Positions 9,357 to 17,803 of a stretch of DNA of 64,000 nt are shown one piece after another. This DNA comes from Jiella sonneratiae (GTDB lineage: Bacteria > Pseudomonadota > Alphaproteobacteria > Rhizobiales > Rhizobiaceae). The notes below the pieces were generated by a model. The model was not told where the DNA came from, did not search any database, and saw only the letters and a program-made list of their open reading frames with translations. The translations under genes were made by a program, and so were the position numbers. Location of the stretch: assembly GCF_017353515.1 (NCBI RefSeq), contig NZ_JAFMPY010000001.1, positions 62,001-126,000 on the forward strand, in the 5' to 3' direction. Numbering within the stretch: position 1 is the first letter of the stretch; each line of letters starts with the position of its first letter.

Positions 9357-10211
9357 ATGCGCCGCGAGCCCCAGGTCGCGCTCCTGCCGGACGGCCGCCG
9401 GCTGCACCTGCAGGACGGGCCGATCGACCTGATCGTCGAGGCCACCGGCAGCCGTGAAGCCGTCGTTGCGGCCTATCGCGCGGCAGCGGATCGACTCACC
9501 GGCCTCCTCGACGGTCTCTGCGCCGAGCTGGCGCTGCTGCGCTCGCCTGCCGGAGAGCACCTCCCCGTCGACCCGGTCGGCCGGGCGATGCTGGCCGCGG
9601 TGCGCCCCCATTCGCGGACGGGCTTCATCACGCCGATGGCCGCGGTCGCGGGAGCGGTGGCCGATGCGGTGCTGGCCGCGATGGTCGAGGCGGCGCCGCT
9701 GTCCCGAGCTTTCGTCAACAATGGCGGCGACATCGCACTTCATCTGGCGCCGGGCGAAAGCTTCGCGATCGGCCTCATCGACCGGCCGGACCGGCCCTCG
9801 CTCTTTGCCCGTTCGATCATCCATGCGGCGGACGGCATCCGGGGCATCGCGACCAGCGGCTGCCGCGGACGCAGCTTCTCGCTCGGCATCGCCGATGCGG
9901 TGACGGTGCTCGCCCGCACGGCCGCCGAGGCCGACGCCGCCGCTACCGTCGTCGCCAACGCCGTCGACCTGCCCGGCCATCCCGCCGTCCACCGCGTCGC
10001 AGCCTGCGAACTCCAGCCGGACAGCGACCTTGCGGCGCTGCCGGTGACGCGTGCCGTCGGGCCGCTCGCTCCGGCCGAGGTCCGTCGGGCGCTCGAAGCC
10101 GGGCGCGCGGTCGGCGAGGCGCTGGCCCGCGACGGGCTGATCGTCGCCGCCGCGCTGCATCTTGCCGGGCAAACCGCAACCACGGGCGCCATGGCGCTCG
10201 CCGCCGCCTGA
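9357..10211 (+). CDS. UPF0280 family protein (ApbE-like fold)
   Basis: A 284-residue protein of the UPF0280 group, which is related to the ApbE (FAD:protein FMN transferase) superfamily. Recognisable parts are the central segments SRTGFITPMAAVAGAVAD, FVNNGGDIALHL and GIATSGCRGRSFSLG, which match that family's conserved blocks. It starts 8 bp after the reductase gene with GAGG upstream of the ATG, so the two are surely co-transcribed. Biochemical function of the family is not established to my knowledge. Because the preceding gene encodes a probable flavoenzyme, a role in flavin supply or attachment is a reasonable guess but only a guess. No signal peptide is visible. Confidence 0.8.
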   Translation: MRREPQVALLPDGRRLHLQDGPIDLIVEATGSREAVVAAYRAAADRLTGLLDGLCAELALLRSPAGEHLPVDPVGRAMLAAVRPHSRTGFITPMAAVAGAVADAVLAAMVEAAPLSRAFVNNGGDIALHLAPGESFAIGLIDRPDRPSLFARSIIHAADGIRGIATSGCRGRSFSLGIADAVTVLARTAAEADAAATVVANAVDLPGHPAVHRVAACELQPDSDLAALPVTRAVGPLAPAEVRRALEAGRAVGEALARDGLIVAAALHLAGQTATTGAMALAAA

Positions 10212-10220
10212 GGAGGGACA

Positions 10221-10805
10221 ATGCCTGAAATCGTCATGCGAAAGCGCCTCGTGACCGTCGAGGAGATCTTTCACGAGGGCGGGCCGCCTGCGGCCGCGCC
10301 GCTGCGCAGGGCCGCCGTCCTCGCCGTTGTGAAGAACCCCTATGCCGGGCGGTATGTCGAGGACATCGTCCCGTTCATGGACGACCTCAAGCCCTTCGGC
10401 CTGTCCATGGCGAAGGCGCTGATCGACGTGCTCGGCGGCGATGCCGGCGCCGTCGAAGGCTACGGCAAGGGCGCGATCGTCGGGGCGGCGGGCGAGCTCG
10501 AGCACGGTGCGCTGTGGCACGTGCCGGGCGGCTACGCGATGCGCGAGCTGCTCGGCGACGCCAAGGCGATCGTTCCCTCCGCCAAGAAGGTCGGCGGTCC
10601 GGGCACCCGCCTCGACGTGCCGATCACCCATGTCAACGCCTCCTACGTCCGCAGCCATTTCGACGCGATGGAAGTGGGCGTGCCGGACGGCCCGCGGGCC
10701 GACGAGATCGTCTTCGTCCTCGTCATGACCACCGGGCCGCGCATCCATGCGCGCGTCGGCGGGCTGAAGGCGGCCGAGATCAAGGGAGAGGATGGACTGC
10801 GATGA
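10221..10805 (+). CDS. DUF1185 ('amino acid synthesis') family protein, copy 1
   Basis: A 194-residue protein of family PF06684 (DUF1185), whose known structures have a chorismate-mutase-like fold; its reaction is unknown. Conserved features shared with the next gene are VKNPYAGRYVEDI, the EGYGKGAIVG block, VPSAKK, YVRSHFDAMEV, RADEIVFVLV and the C-terminal AEIKGEDGLR. The ribosome site is strong (GAGGAGGGACA before the ATG). It overlaps the next gene by 4 bp (ATGA), which suggests equimolar expression and perhaps a hetero-oligomer. Placement in a nicotinate locus suggests a step on or after the ring-opened product, 2-formylglutarate, but this is inference. Confidence 0.85.
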   Translation: MPEIVMRKRLVTVEEIFHEGGPPAAAPLRRAAVLAVVKNPYAGRYVEDIVPFMDDLKPFGLSMAKALIDVLGGDAGAVEGYGKGAIVGAAGELEHGALWHVPGGYAMRELLGDAKAIVPSAKKVGGPGTRLDVPITHVNASYVRSHFDAMEVGVPDGPRADEIVFVLVMTTGPRIHARVGGLKAAEIKGEDGLR

Positions 10806-11389
10806 CGAAGGCCGAGATCCGCAAGATCGTCACCATCGTCGAGGAGGTGTCGCGCGAGATGGACCGTCCGGTCGATCCGCCGACGCGGCGGGCTGCGGCG
10901 ATCGCGGTGATCCGCAATCCCTTCGCCGGCGGCTATGTCGAGGATCTGACGCCGCTCGTCGAGATCGGCGAGGAACTCGGCGGCCTGCTCGGCGAGCGGG
11001 CGGTGAAGGCGCTCGGCATCGAGGCAGCGAGCGCCGAGAGCTACGGCAAGGCCGCCGCTGTCGGCGAGAACGGCGAGCTCGAACACGCCGCGGCGATCCT
11101 GCATCCCAAGCTCGGCGCGCCGCTCCGCAAGGCCGTGGAGAAGGGCGCGGCGCTCGTCCCCTCCTCCAAGAAGCGCTGCGGTGTCGGCGGCGTGCTCGAC
11201 GTGCCGCTCGGCCACAAGGACGCCGCCTATGTCCGCAGCCATTTCGACGGCATGGAAGTGCGCGTTGCCGACGCGCCCCGGGCCGACGAGATCATGGTGG
11301 CCATCGTCGTCACCGACAGCGGCCGGCCGCTGCCGCGCGTCGGCGGGCTGACCACCGCCGAGATCAAGGGCGAGGACGGGCTGCGCTGA
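10802..11389 (+). CDS. DUF1185 ('amino acid synthesis') family protein, copy 2
   Basis: A 195-residue paralogue of the preceding protein, in the same PF06684 family. It keeps the blocks IRNPFAGGYVEDL, AESYGKAAAVGENGELEHAA, VPSSKKRCG, YVRSHFDGMEV, RADEIMVAIVV and AEIKGEDGLR. Its Cys in SSKKRCG is absent from copy 1, and copy 1 has a Gly/Trp-rich stretch that this one lacks, so the two have diverged and are unlikely to be redundant. It is translationally coupled through the 4-bp ATGA overlap and ends the operon. Confidence 0.85.
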   Translation: MTKAEIRKIVTIVEEVSREMDRPVDPPTRRAAAIAVIRNPFAGGYVEDLTPLVEIGEELGGLLGERAVKALGIEAASAESYGKAAAVGENGELEHAAAILHPKLGAPLRKAVEKGAALVPSSKKRCGVGGVLDVPLGHKDAAYVRSHFDGMEVRVADAPRADEIMVAIVVTDSGRPLPRVGGLTTAEIKGEDGLR

Positions 11390-11588
11390 GGGCGCGGCTC
11401 CGTTCAGCCCCGCCTCGACGCTCGATTCCGTGGCTCCCCGTCCCGATCGAGGGGCCGCGGGATGGGCGGACCATGTGCAAGCCCGGACGCTTCGGTTGCG
11501 TGCCGATATGCCCTGGAGCCTGCAAAAGCTGCAAGCGAGCAGGGACCAGTGACGACATGGCGAACCGACGTCGCTCCCCTTCGGCGCC

Positions 11589-11716
11589 GTCATCCTCGGC
11601 CTTGTGCCGAGGATCTACTGCCGGCCAATCGACAGAATCCGTGCAGTCTGTCCCTCGACCGCCAAGCGCCCGACAATCAACCCACAGTCGATCCTCGGGA
11701 CAAGCCCGAGGATGAC
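11589..11716. repeat. Intergenic palindromic repeat, family A copy 1 (128 bp)
   Basis: The outer arms form an inverted repeat: GTCATCCTCGG at the left end and its complement-like CCCGAGGATGAC at the right, each arm itself a smaller hairpin (CCTCGG/CCGAGG). A second copy with the same ends and a similar interior lies at 50901-51027. It is the only notable structure in the 464-bp spacer 11390-11853 between two convergent operons. Confidence 0.85.
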
Positions 11717-11853
11717 GGCGTTTCGATCTCGGCGCCGCTTCGGACCGATGGCCTGCAGGAACGATCCGACCCGACGAGATGCAGGCTTCGGGTCGGGCGC
11801 GTCGGTCGGCGACGGCAAGCAAGCCGCATCTGCCCCAGTTCCGGACGGCTCCC

Positions 11854-13053
11854 CTACCCCCCGATCACCGCCGGCAGCTTCTCCGCCGGCGGCGTGTTGC
11901 GGCTGCGGCCGGTCCGCACGACGCCGTCGATGACGGTCATGCCGATGCCCGGGAGATCGCCGAGCTCGATCGAATGCAGGAAGCTCCGACCGGCCGAATG
12001 CTGGGCCTTGTCCATGAAGACGAAGTCCGCCGAGCGGCCGGTCTCGACCAGGCCGCAGTCGAGCGCCCGCATCCGTGCGGTGTTGCCCGTGGCGAAACAG
12101 AAGGCGGTCTCGGCCGGCACCTCGCCGAGCGAGGCGAGCATCGCCACCATGCGCACGATGCCGAGCGGCTGGACGCCGGAACCCGCCGGCCCGTCGGTGC
12201 CGAGGATCACCCGTTCCAGCTGGTTCATCTCCTTGGCGGTGCGCAGCGTGTAGAGCGCGGCGCGCTCGTTGCCGTTGTGGACGAGTTCCAGGCCCCGCCG
12301 GCAGCCCTCGCAGATGCAGCGGATCTCACCGTCCGGCAGCGCGGTATGGCCGCCATTGACGTGGCCGACGACGTCCGGATCGACCTCGAGCACGACGTCG
12401 GCGTCGATCAGGCCGGAGCCCGGGATCGACGGGCCGCCGGTGTGGATCGTCGAGTTGAAGCCGTGCTTGCGGGCCCAGGCCACCATTTCGCGGCCCGTCG
12501 CCCCGTCCTTGACGCCGCCGAGCCCGACCTCGCCGAGCAGCCTGACCCCCTGTTCGGCCATCTCGGCGAAATCTTCTTCTACCATGCCCGGCTCGATCAC
12601 CGGCGCCCCGGCCATCACCTTGACGCCGCTCGGCCGAAAATTCGAGAAGATGCGCTGGGCATAGATCGCCATCGCCTTGACGCCGGCGACGTCGCGCGGC
12701 CGGCCCGGCGTGTGCACCTCGCCGGCGGAGATCATCGTCGTCACCCCGCCGTGCAGCGTCGAATCGATCCAGTTGAGCTGGCTCTGGCGCGGCGTCCAGT
12801 CGCCGGCCACCGGGTGGACGTGGCTGTCGATCAGGCCGGGGGCGACCACCGTGCCGTTCGCGTCGATCTCGGTGTCGGCGCCGTCGAGGTCGAGATCGGC
12901 GGTCTTGCCGATCGCGGCGATGCGGCCGCCGACCGCGACGATCGCGTCGGCGTCGAGGATCGGCCGGGCGATGTCGCCGGACAGCACCAGTCCGATGTTG
13001 CGGATCACCAGCTTCGCGTCCGGCCGTATCGCCTGCTGCACGTCCTGCGCCAT
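11854..13053 (-). CDS. ena: Enamidase-type amidohydrolase
   Basis: Amidohydrolase-superfamily enzyme closest by recall to E. barkeri enamidase, which hydrolyses 6-oxo-1,4,5,6-tetrahydronicotinate to 2-formylglutarate and ammonia. The 399-residue cytoplasmic protein shows the HxH metal motif in IDSHVHP, the bridging Glu in LLGEVGLGG, further His ligands in HTGGPS and GHVNGGHTAL, and the catalytic Asp in LGTDGPAG, in family order. The start ATG lies at 13053. It is transcribed alone, divergently from the MarR gene, and the shared operator lies 64 bp upstream of its start. Together with the reductase this predicts the reductive nicotinate route described for E. barkeri and, chemically, for Azorhizobium. 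Substrate is inferred, not proven. Confidence 0.85.
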   Translation of the reverse strand: MAQDVQQAIRPDAKLVIRNIGLVLSGDIARPILDADAIVAVGGRIAAIGKTADLDLDGADTEIDANGTVVAPGLIDSHVHPVAGDWTPRQSQLNWIDSTLHGGVTTMISAGEVHTPGRPRDVAGVKAMAIYAQRIFSNFRPSGVKVMAGAPVIEPGMVEEDFAEMAEQGVRLLGEVGLGGVKDGATGREMVAWARKHGFNSTIHTGGPSIPGSGLIDADVVLEVDPDVVGHVNGGHTALPDGEIRCICEGCRRGLELVHNGNERAALYTLRTAKEMNQLERVILGTDGPAGSGVQPLGIVRMVAMLASLGEVPAETAFCFATGNTARMRALDCGLVETGRSADFVFMDKAQHSAGRSFLHSIELGDLPGIGMTVIDGVVRTGRSRNTPPAEKLPAVIGG

Positions 13054-13116
13054 GGTCTGCTCCTTGCCCGGGCCACCGGCCGTCGGACCGGGGACCGGCG
13101 ACGGCGATCATCAGAT

Positions 13117-13136
13117 ATCGTTCGCATACGAACGAT
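13117..13136. promoter_or_regulatory. Operator site 2 in the enamidase/MarR divergent spacer
   Basis: ATCGTTCG-CATA-CGAACGAT, 8-bp perfect arms, is the cleanest inverted repeat in the locus. It lies 64 bp from the enamidase start and 100 bp from the MarR start, and would overlap a -35 element paired with TATGAT at 13145-13150 for the MarR gene. It probably governs both genes. Confidence 0.75.
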
Positions 13137-13235
13137 CTTCGGACTATGATCCGGCTTCGGATGTTTGGCAACCGGGGCCGGGACGCGGGCGGATACCGCC
13201 GCCGCCGCGTCGGCCGACCGGAAGGGAACGGTGGT

Positions 13236-13688
13236 TTGAAGACGGCAGGCGACGGCGACGAAGAACCGGTCGGGCGCGACGGCTACGTCCTCGACGAACA
13301 GGTCGGGTTTCTGCTGCGCCAGGCCCAGCAGCGTCATGCGGTGCTGTTCGCCGAGTGTTTCGGCGGCGACCTGACGCCGACGCAATGGGCGGTCCTCGCC
13401 AAGCTGGCGGAGATCGGCGAATGCTCGCAGAACCTCCTCGGCCGCTACACGGCGATGGACGTCGCGACGATCAAGGGTGTCGTGCAGCGCCTCGACGCGC
13501 GGCACCTGGTGCTCAGGCGCCACGATCCCGACGATCGGCGCCAGCTCCTGATCTCGCTGTCGGCCGAGGGCCGCTCGGTCTATACGGCGCGGCTCGCCGA
13601 CGCCCGCCGGGCGAGCGAGGCGACGCTGGCGCCGCTCGGCGAGCGCGAGCGCGCGATCCTTCTGCGCTGCCTGAGGACGCTGCGGTGA
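13236..13688 (+). CDS. MarR family transcriptional regulator
   Basis: A winged-helix DNA-binding protein, probably the local repressor whose ligand is nicotinate or a pathway intermediate. I chose the TTG at 13236 because GAAGGGAA lies 7 bp upstream and the 150-residue product has the usual MarR length; the ATG at 13146 has no ribosome site, falls in the promoter, and adds an Arg-rich stretch unlike the family. The recognition helix region (MDVATIKGVVQRL) and the wing (RRHDPDDRRQLLISLS) fit the family well. It faces the enamidase gene divergently and precedes the importer operon. Three copies of one palindromic site near promoters of this locus are its likely binding sites. Confidence 0.85.
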   Translation: MKTAGDGDEEPVGRDGYVLDEQVGFLLRQAQQRHAVLFAECFGGDLTPTQWAVLAKLAEIGECSQNLLGRYTAMDVATIKGVVQRLDARHLVLRRHDPDDRRQLLISLSAEGRSVYTARLADARRASEATLAPLGERERAILLRCLRTLR

Positions 13689-13754
13689 TCGGCCGGGCGT
13701 ATCCCCGAGATGTCGGACCCCCTGAACAAAATCTGGGCGGGCCCCGGAAGTGGC

Positions 13755-13790
13755 TTGACGCCGCGCAGAAAGATCGTTCGTATACTAACG
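13755..13790 (+). promoter_or_regulatory. Promoter and operator site 3 (importer/NicAB operon)
   Basis: TTGACG (13755-13760) is a good -35. CGTTCGTATACTAACG at 13775-13790 matches 14 of 16 positions of operator site 2 read on its reverse strand. TATACT inside it resembles a -10, though spacing from TTGACG would be 20 bp. It lies about 70 bp upstream of the binding-protein gene. Confidence 0.6.
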
Positions 13791-13861
13791 TCATCGACTG
13801 AAGGGGCCGCTGCCCGAAGGATCGGGCGGGACGGCACGAGCTACGTGGCGAGAGGCTGGAA

Positions 13862-15073
13862 ATGCTGAAGACTTTGTCTCGACTGTTCGCAATCTCGACT
13901 CTCGTCGGCACCGGGCTGGTTGCCTCGGCCCCGGCGGGTCTCGCCGCAGACATCAAGATCGGCGAGATCAACAGCTATTCGGCGCTGCCCGCCTTCACCG
14001 AACCCTACCGCAAGGGCTGGCAGCTCGCCGTCGAGGAGATCAACGCCTCCGGCGGCATCAATGGCGACAAGCTGGTCGTCATCTCCAAGGACGACGGCGG
14101 CAAGCCCGCCGCCGCGGTCACCGCGGCCAACGAGCTCGTCGCCCGCGACGGCGTCGCGCTGATCACCGGCGGGTTCTTCTCCAATGTCGGCCTCGCCATC
14201 GCCGATTACGCCAAGCACAAGAAGGTGCTCTATCTCGCCGGCGAGCCGCTGACCGACGCGATCACCTGGAGCGAGGGCAACAAGTACACCTTCCGCCTGC
14301 GTCCCTCGAACTACATGCAGGCGGCGATGCTCGCCGAACAGGCGGCGAAGCTGCCGGCCAAGCGCTGGGCGACGGTCGCGCCGAATTACGAATACGGCCA
14401 GTCGGCGGTGAAGGTGTTCAAGGAACTGCTCAAGAAGGCCAAGCCCGACGTCGAGTTCGTCGCCGAGCAGTGGCCGCCGCTCGGCAAGATCGACGGCGGC
14501 GCCGTCGCGCAGGCGCTCGCCGCCGCCAAGCCGGACGCGATCCTCAACGTCGAGTTCGGCGCCGATCTCGTCCAGTTCGTGCGCGAGGGCACCACCCGCG
14601 GCCTGTTCAAGGATCGCAGCGTCGTCAGCTTCCTGACCGGCGAGCCGGAATATCTCGAGCCTTTGAAGGCCGAGGCGCCGGAAGGCTGGATCGTCACCGG
14701 CTATCCCTGGTACGCCGTCGACACGCCCGAGCATCAGACCTTCATGAAGGCCTATGAGGCGAAATACGACCAGCATCCCTATCTCGGCTCGGTCGTCGGC
14801 TATGTCGAGTTCAAGACGATCGCCGAGATCTTGAAGAAGGCGAAGTCCACCGAGACCGACGATCTCGTCGCCGCGGCCGAGGGCATCTCGCTCGACACGC
14901 CCTTCGGCAAGATCACCATGCGGGCGATCGACCACCAGTCGACCCTCGGCGCCTTCGTCGGCAAGACGGCGGTCAAGGACGGCAAGGGCGTGATGGTCGA
15001 CTTCAAATACGAGGACGGTGCGAACTACCTGCCCTCGGACGCCGAAGTGAAGAAGCTGCGGCCGCAGGGCTGA
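13862..15073 (+). CDS. ABC transporter substrate-binding protein, LivK/Peripla_BP_6 type
   Basis: Periplasmic ligand-binding component of a branched-chain-amino-acid-type (HAAT) importer. The 403-residue protein has a signal peptide of about 28 residues ending in AGLAA, then a mature domain opening with DIKIGEINSYS, followed by the two-lobe Peripla_BP_6 pattern (INASGGINGDKLVVISKDDG, YEYGQSAVKVFKELL). The start has GAGAGGCTGGAA upstream. It heads a six-gene unit with permease, two ATPases and NicAB, all with overlaps or very short gaps, and has operator site 3 in its promoter. Context predicts nicotinate or a related pyridine carboxylate as ligand; the family also binds amino acids and aromatic acids, so the ligand is inference. 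Confidence 0.9.
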   Translation: MLKTLSRLFAISTLVGTGLVASAPAGLAADIKIGEINSYSALPAFTEPYRKGWQLAVEEINASGGINGDKLVVISKDDGGKPAAAVTAANELVARDGVALITGGFFSNVGLAIADYAKHKKVLYLAGEPLTDAITWSEGNKYTFRLRPSNYMQAAMLAEQAAKLPAKRWATVAPNYEYGQSAVKVFKELLKKAKPDVEFVAEQWPPLGKIDGGAVAQALAAAKPDAILNVEFGADLVQFVREGTTRGLFKDRSVVSFLTGEPEYLEPLKAEAPEGWIVTGYPWYAVDTPEHQTFMKAYEAKYDQHPYLGSVVGYVEFKTIAEILKKAKSTETDDLVAAAEGISLDTPFGKITMRAIDHQSTLGAFVGKTAVKDGKGVMVDFKYEDGANYLPSDAEVKKLRPQG

Positions 15074-15122
15074 CCGTCGGCGGCAGCGCGAAGGCATCGA
15101 ACGGATCGGGGACTGCACACGG

Positions 15123-17021
15123 ATGGCACTCTATGTCGTGCAGTTCCTGACCGGGCTTGCCAATGCGTCGTCGCTGTTCCTGGCGGCCTGCGGCCTGTCG
15201 GTGATCTTCGGCGTCACCCGCATCGTCAACTTCGCCCACGGCGCCTTCTACATGCTCGGCGCCTATGTCGCCTATTCGCTGACCCAGCGGCTGGAGGGCG
15301 GCCTCGGCTTCTGGGCCGGTATCCTCGTCGCTGCGGCGGTCGTCGCGCTGGTCGGCGCGCTCCTCGAAATGTCGCTGCTGCGGCGGATCTACCGGGCGCC
15401 GGAGCTGTTCCAGCTGCTCGCGACCTTCGGCGTCACGCTGATGGTCGAGGATCTCGTCCATCTGATCTGGGGCCCGCAGGATCTCGTCGGGCCGCGCGCG
15501 CCCGGCCTCGATGGCGCCGTCACGGTGCTCGGCCTGCCGGTTCCGACCTACGACCTCTTGCTCATCGTCCTCGGCCCCCTCGTCCTAGGCGCCTTGTGGC
15601 TGCTCATGCACCGCACGCGCTGGGGCGTCCTGGTGCGCGCCGCGACTGAGGACCGCGACATGGTGGCGGCGCTCGGCGTGAACCAGAAATGGCTGTTCAC
15701 CGGGGTCTTCACCCTCGGCATCTTCCTCGCCGCCTTCGGCGGGGCGCTGCAGATCCCGCGCACCGCCGTCACCCACCAGATGGACCTTTCGATCATCGCC
15801 GAGGTGTTCGTCGTCGTCGTCATCGGCGGCCTCGGGTCGATCACCGGCGCCTTCCTCGCCGCCGTGCTGATCGCCGAGCTCAACGCCTTCGGCATCCTCG
15901 TCCTTCCGGGCATCTCGCTGGTCCTGATGTTCCTGGTGATGGCCGTCGTCCTGGTCATCCGGCCCTGGGGCTTCCTCGGAAAGCCGATCCAGACCGGCGT
16001 CAAGACCATCGGCGAGGCGACGCGGCCGTGGCGACCCTGGTCGCCGGCGACGAGTGTCCTCGTCGCGGCGGCGATCCTCCTCGCCGCGCTCATGCCGCTG
16101 CTGCTCGGTTCCTACGGCCTCTCGGTCGGGGCGCAGATCCTGATCGCCGTCGTCTTCGCCGTCAGCCTGCAGTTCCAGATGTCGACCGGCGGGCTCGATT
16201 CCTTCGGCCATGCCGCCTATTTCGGCCTCGGCGCCTATGGCGCGGCCCTCGCCGTCGAGTGGTCGGGACTGCCGATGGAGGCGGCGCTCTTGGTCGGGCC
16301 GTTGGCCGGCCTCGCCGGTGCCCTGGTCTTCGGCTGGTTCTGCGTGCGCCTGTCGGGCGTCTACTTCGCCATGCTCACCCTCGCCTTCGCGCAGATCACC
16401 TGGTCGGTCGCCTTCCAGTGGGTGGAGGTGACCGGCGGCGACAACGGCATTCTCGGCGTCTGGCCCTCGGACTGGGCCTCCAGCCCGGCCGCATTCTACT
16501 GGCTGACGCTCGCCGTCGCCGTGGTGTGCGTCCTCGTCCTTCGCCACCTCGTCTTCTCGCCCTTCGGCTACCGGCTGCGGGCGGTGCGGGATTCGACCGT
16601 GCGGGCCGAGGCGATCGGCATCTCGCGCCAGCGCACCCAGTATGTCGCCTTTGCCGTCTCGGGCACGGCGGCGGGGCTTGCCGGCGCCCTCTTCGCCTTT
16701 CTCAAGGGCAGCATCTTTCCCGACGTCCTGTCGATCCCGACCTCGATCGACGCGCTCGTCATGGTGCTCCTCGGCGGCGTCGCCACGGTTTCGGGCTCGG
16801 TGGTCGGCGCGATCGTCTACACCATGGCCTCGATCTGGCTGATGAGCGCCACCGACCTGTCGCGCCTCGTCCTCGGCGCGGTCATCGTCTTCCTCGTCGT
16901 CGCGTTCCCGCAGGGCATCGTCGGCTCGCTCGCGGGGCTGGTCGCCGGGCCGCTGGAGCGCTGGCGACGGCCCGCAGGGGCGGCCCGGCCGGTCGCCCTT
17001 CCGGCGGAGGGCCGGCAATGA
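15123..17021 (+). CDS. Fused LivH-LivM permease of the HAAT-type importer
   Basis: A 632-residue inner-membrane protein combining both permease halves that are normally separate genes. The N-terminal half (about 1-295) is LivH-like, with the conserved FGVTRIVNFAHGAFYMLGAY block; the C-terminal half (about 310-610) is LivM-like, with STGGLDSFGHAAYFGLGAYG and LGGVATVSGSVVGA. A short Pro/Trp-containing linker (TRPWRPWSPAT) joins them. About 16 membrane segments are apparent. The stop overlaps the next start (ATGA). The fusion would enforce a 1:1 permease ratio. Confidence 0.9.
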   Translation: MALYVVQFLTGLANASSLFLAACGLSVIFGVTRIVNFAHGAFYMLGAYVAYSLTQRLEGGLGFWAGILVAAAVVALVGALLEMSLLRRIYRAPELFQLLATFGVTLMVEDLVHLIWGPQDLVGPRAPGLDGAVTVLGLPVPTYDLLLIVLGPLVLGALWLLMHRTRWGVLVRAATEDRDMVAALGVNQKWLFTGVFTLGIFLAAFGGALQIPRTAVTHQMDLSIIAEVFVVVVIGGLGSITGAFLAAVLIAELNAFGILVLPGISLVLMFLVMAVVLVIRPWGFLGKPIQTGVKTIGEATRPWRPWSPATSVLVAAAILLAALMPLLLGSYGLSVGAQILIAVVFAVSLQFQMSTGGLDSFGHAAYFGLGAYGAALAVEWSGLPMEAALLVGPLAGLAGALVFGWFCVRLSGVYFAMLTLAFAQITWSVAFQWVEVTGGDNGILGVWPSDWASSPAAFYWLTLAVAVVCVLVLRHLVFSPFGYRLRAVRDSTVRAEAIGISRQRTQYVAFAVSGTAAGLAGALFAFLKGSIFPDVLSIPTSIDALVMVLLGGVATVSGSVVGAIVYTMASIWLMSATDLSRLVLGAVIVFLVVAFPQGIVGSLAGLVAGPLERWRRPAGAARPVALPAEGRQ

Positions 17022-17803
17022 CGAACGCCCTCCTCGAGGTCGAACACCTGTCGAAATCCTATGGCGGCGTCCATGCGGTCGAGGACGTCAGCTTCCGACT
17101 TTTCGCCGGCGAGATGCTCGCCCTGATCGGCCCGAACGGCGCCGGCAAGAGCACCTGCTTCAACATGGTCGGCGGACAGATTCCGGTCGGCGCCGGCCGG
17201 ATCCGGATCACCGGCCGCGACACGATCGGCTTGTCGCCGCGCCAGATCTTCCGCCTCGGCGTCGGACGCACCTTCCAGGTCGCGCAGGTGTTCAAGTCGA
17301 TGACCGTGCGCGAGAACGTCGAGACCGTCTTCGCCTCGCGGGACGGCGGCCTCGGCTTCCTCGGCCGCGCCGGCAGCGCCCATCGGACCGCGGCCGAAGA
17401 GGTCCTCGCCCTCACCGGCATGGCGGAATTCGCGAAGCGTCCCTGTGCCGACATGGCCTATGGCGACGTCAAGCGGCTGGAACTCGCCATGGCGCTCGCC
17501 AACGATCCGAAGCTGCTCCTGATGGACGAGCCGGCCGCCGGCATGGCGCCGCTGGAGCGCGTCGAGCTGATGGCGCTGACCGCCCGCATCGCCCGCGAGC
17601 GGCAGATCGGCGTCCTCTTCACCGAACACGACATGGACGTCGTCTTCGCCCATGCCGACCGGATGATGGTCCTGAACCGCGGCCGGCTCATCGCCGAGGG
17701 CGCGCCGGAGACGGTGCGCCGGGATCCGCAGGTCAGGGCCGTCTATCTCGGCGAAGGGCTGGTCTACGACCAGGCGGCCGCGGCGCGGAGGGCGGACGCA
17801 TGA
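17018..17803 (+). CDS. HAAT-type ABC transporter ATPase, LivG-like
   Basis: A 261-residue cytoplasmic ATPase energising the importer. The Walker A is GPNGAGKST, the Q-loop lies in GVGRTFQVAQ, and Walker B is LLLMDEPAAGM. The signature motif is relaxed (MAYGDVKRLE), as is usual for LivG proteins. Segment FTEHDMDVVFAHADRMMVLNRG carries the H-loop. The ATG overlaps the stop of the permease gene, and its own stop overlaps the next start, so the three are translationally coupled. Confidence 0.93.
   Translation: MTNALLEVEHLSKSYGGVHAVEDVSFRLFAGEMLALIGPNGAGKSTCFNMVGGQIPVGAGRIRITGRDTIGLSPRQIFRLGVGRTFQVAQVFKSMTVRENVETVFASRDGGLGFLGRAGSAHRTAAEEVLALTGMAEFAKRPCADMAYGDVKRLELAMALANDPKLLLMDEPAAGMAPLERVELMALTARIARERQIGVLFTEHDMDVVFAHADRMMVLNRGRLIAEGAPETVRRDPQVRAVYLGEGLVYDQAAAARRADA

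Noticed and set aside
13146-13235. Upstream ATG for the MarR gene
   Set aside because: It lies in the promoter region without a ribosome site and adds an Arg-rich stretch foreign to the family; TTG at 13236 is better supported.
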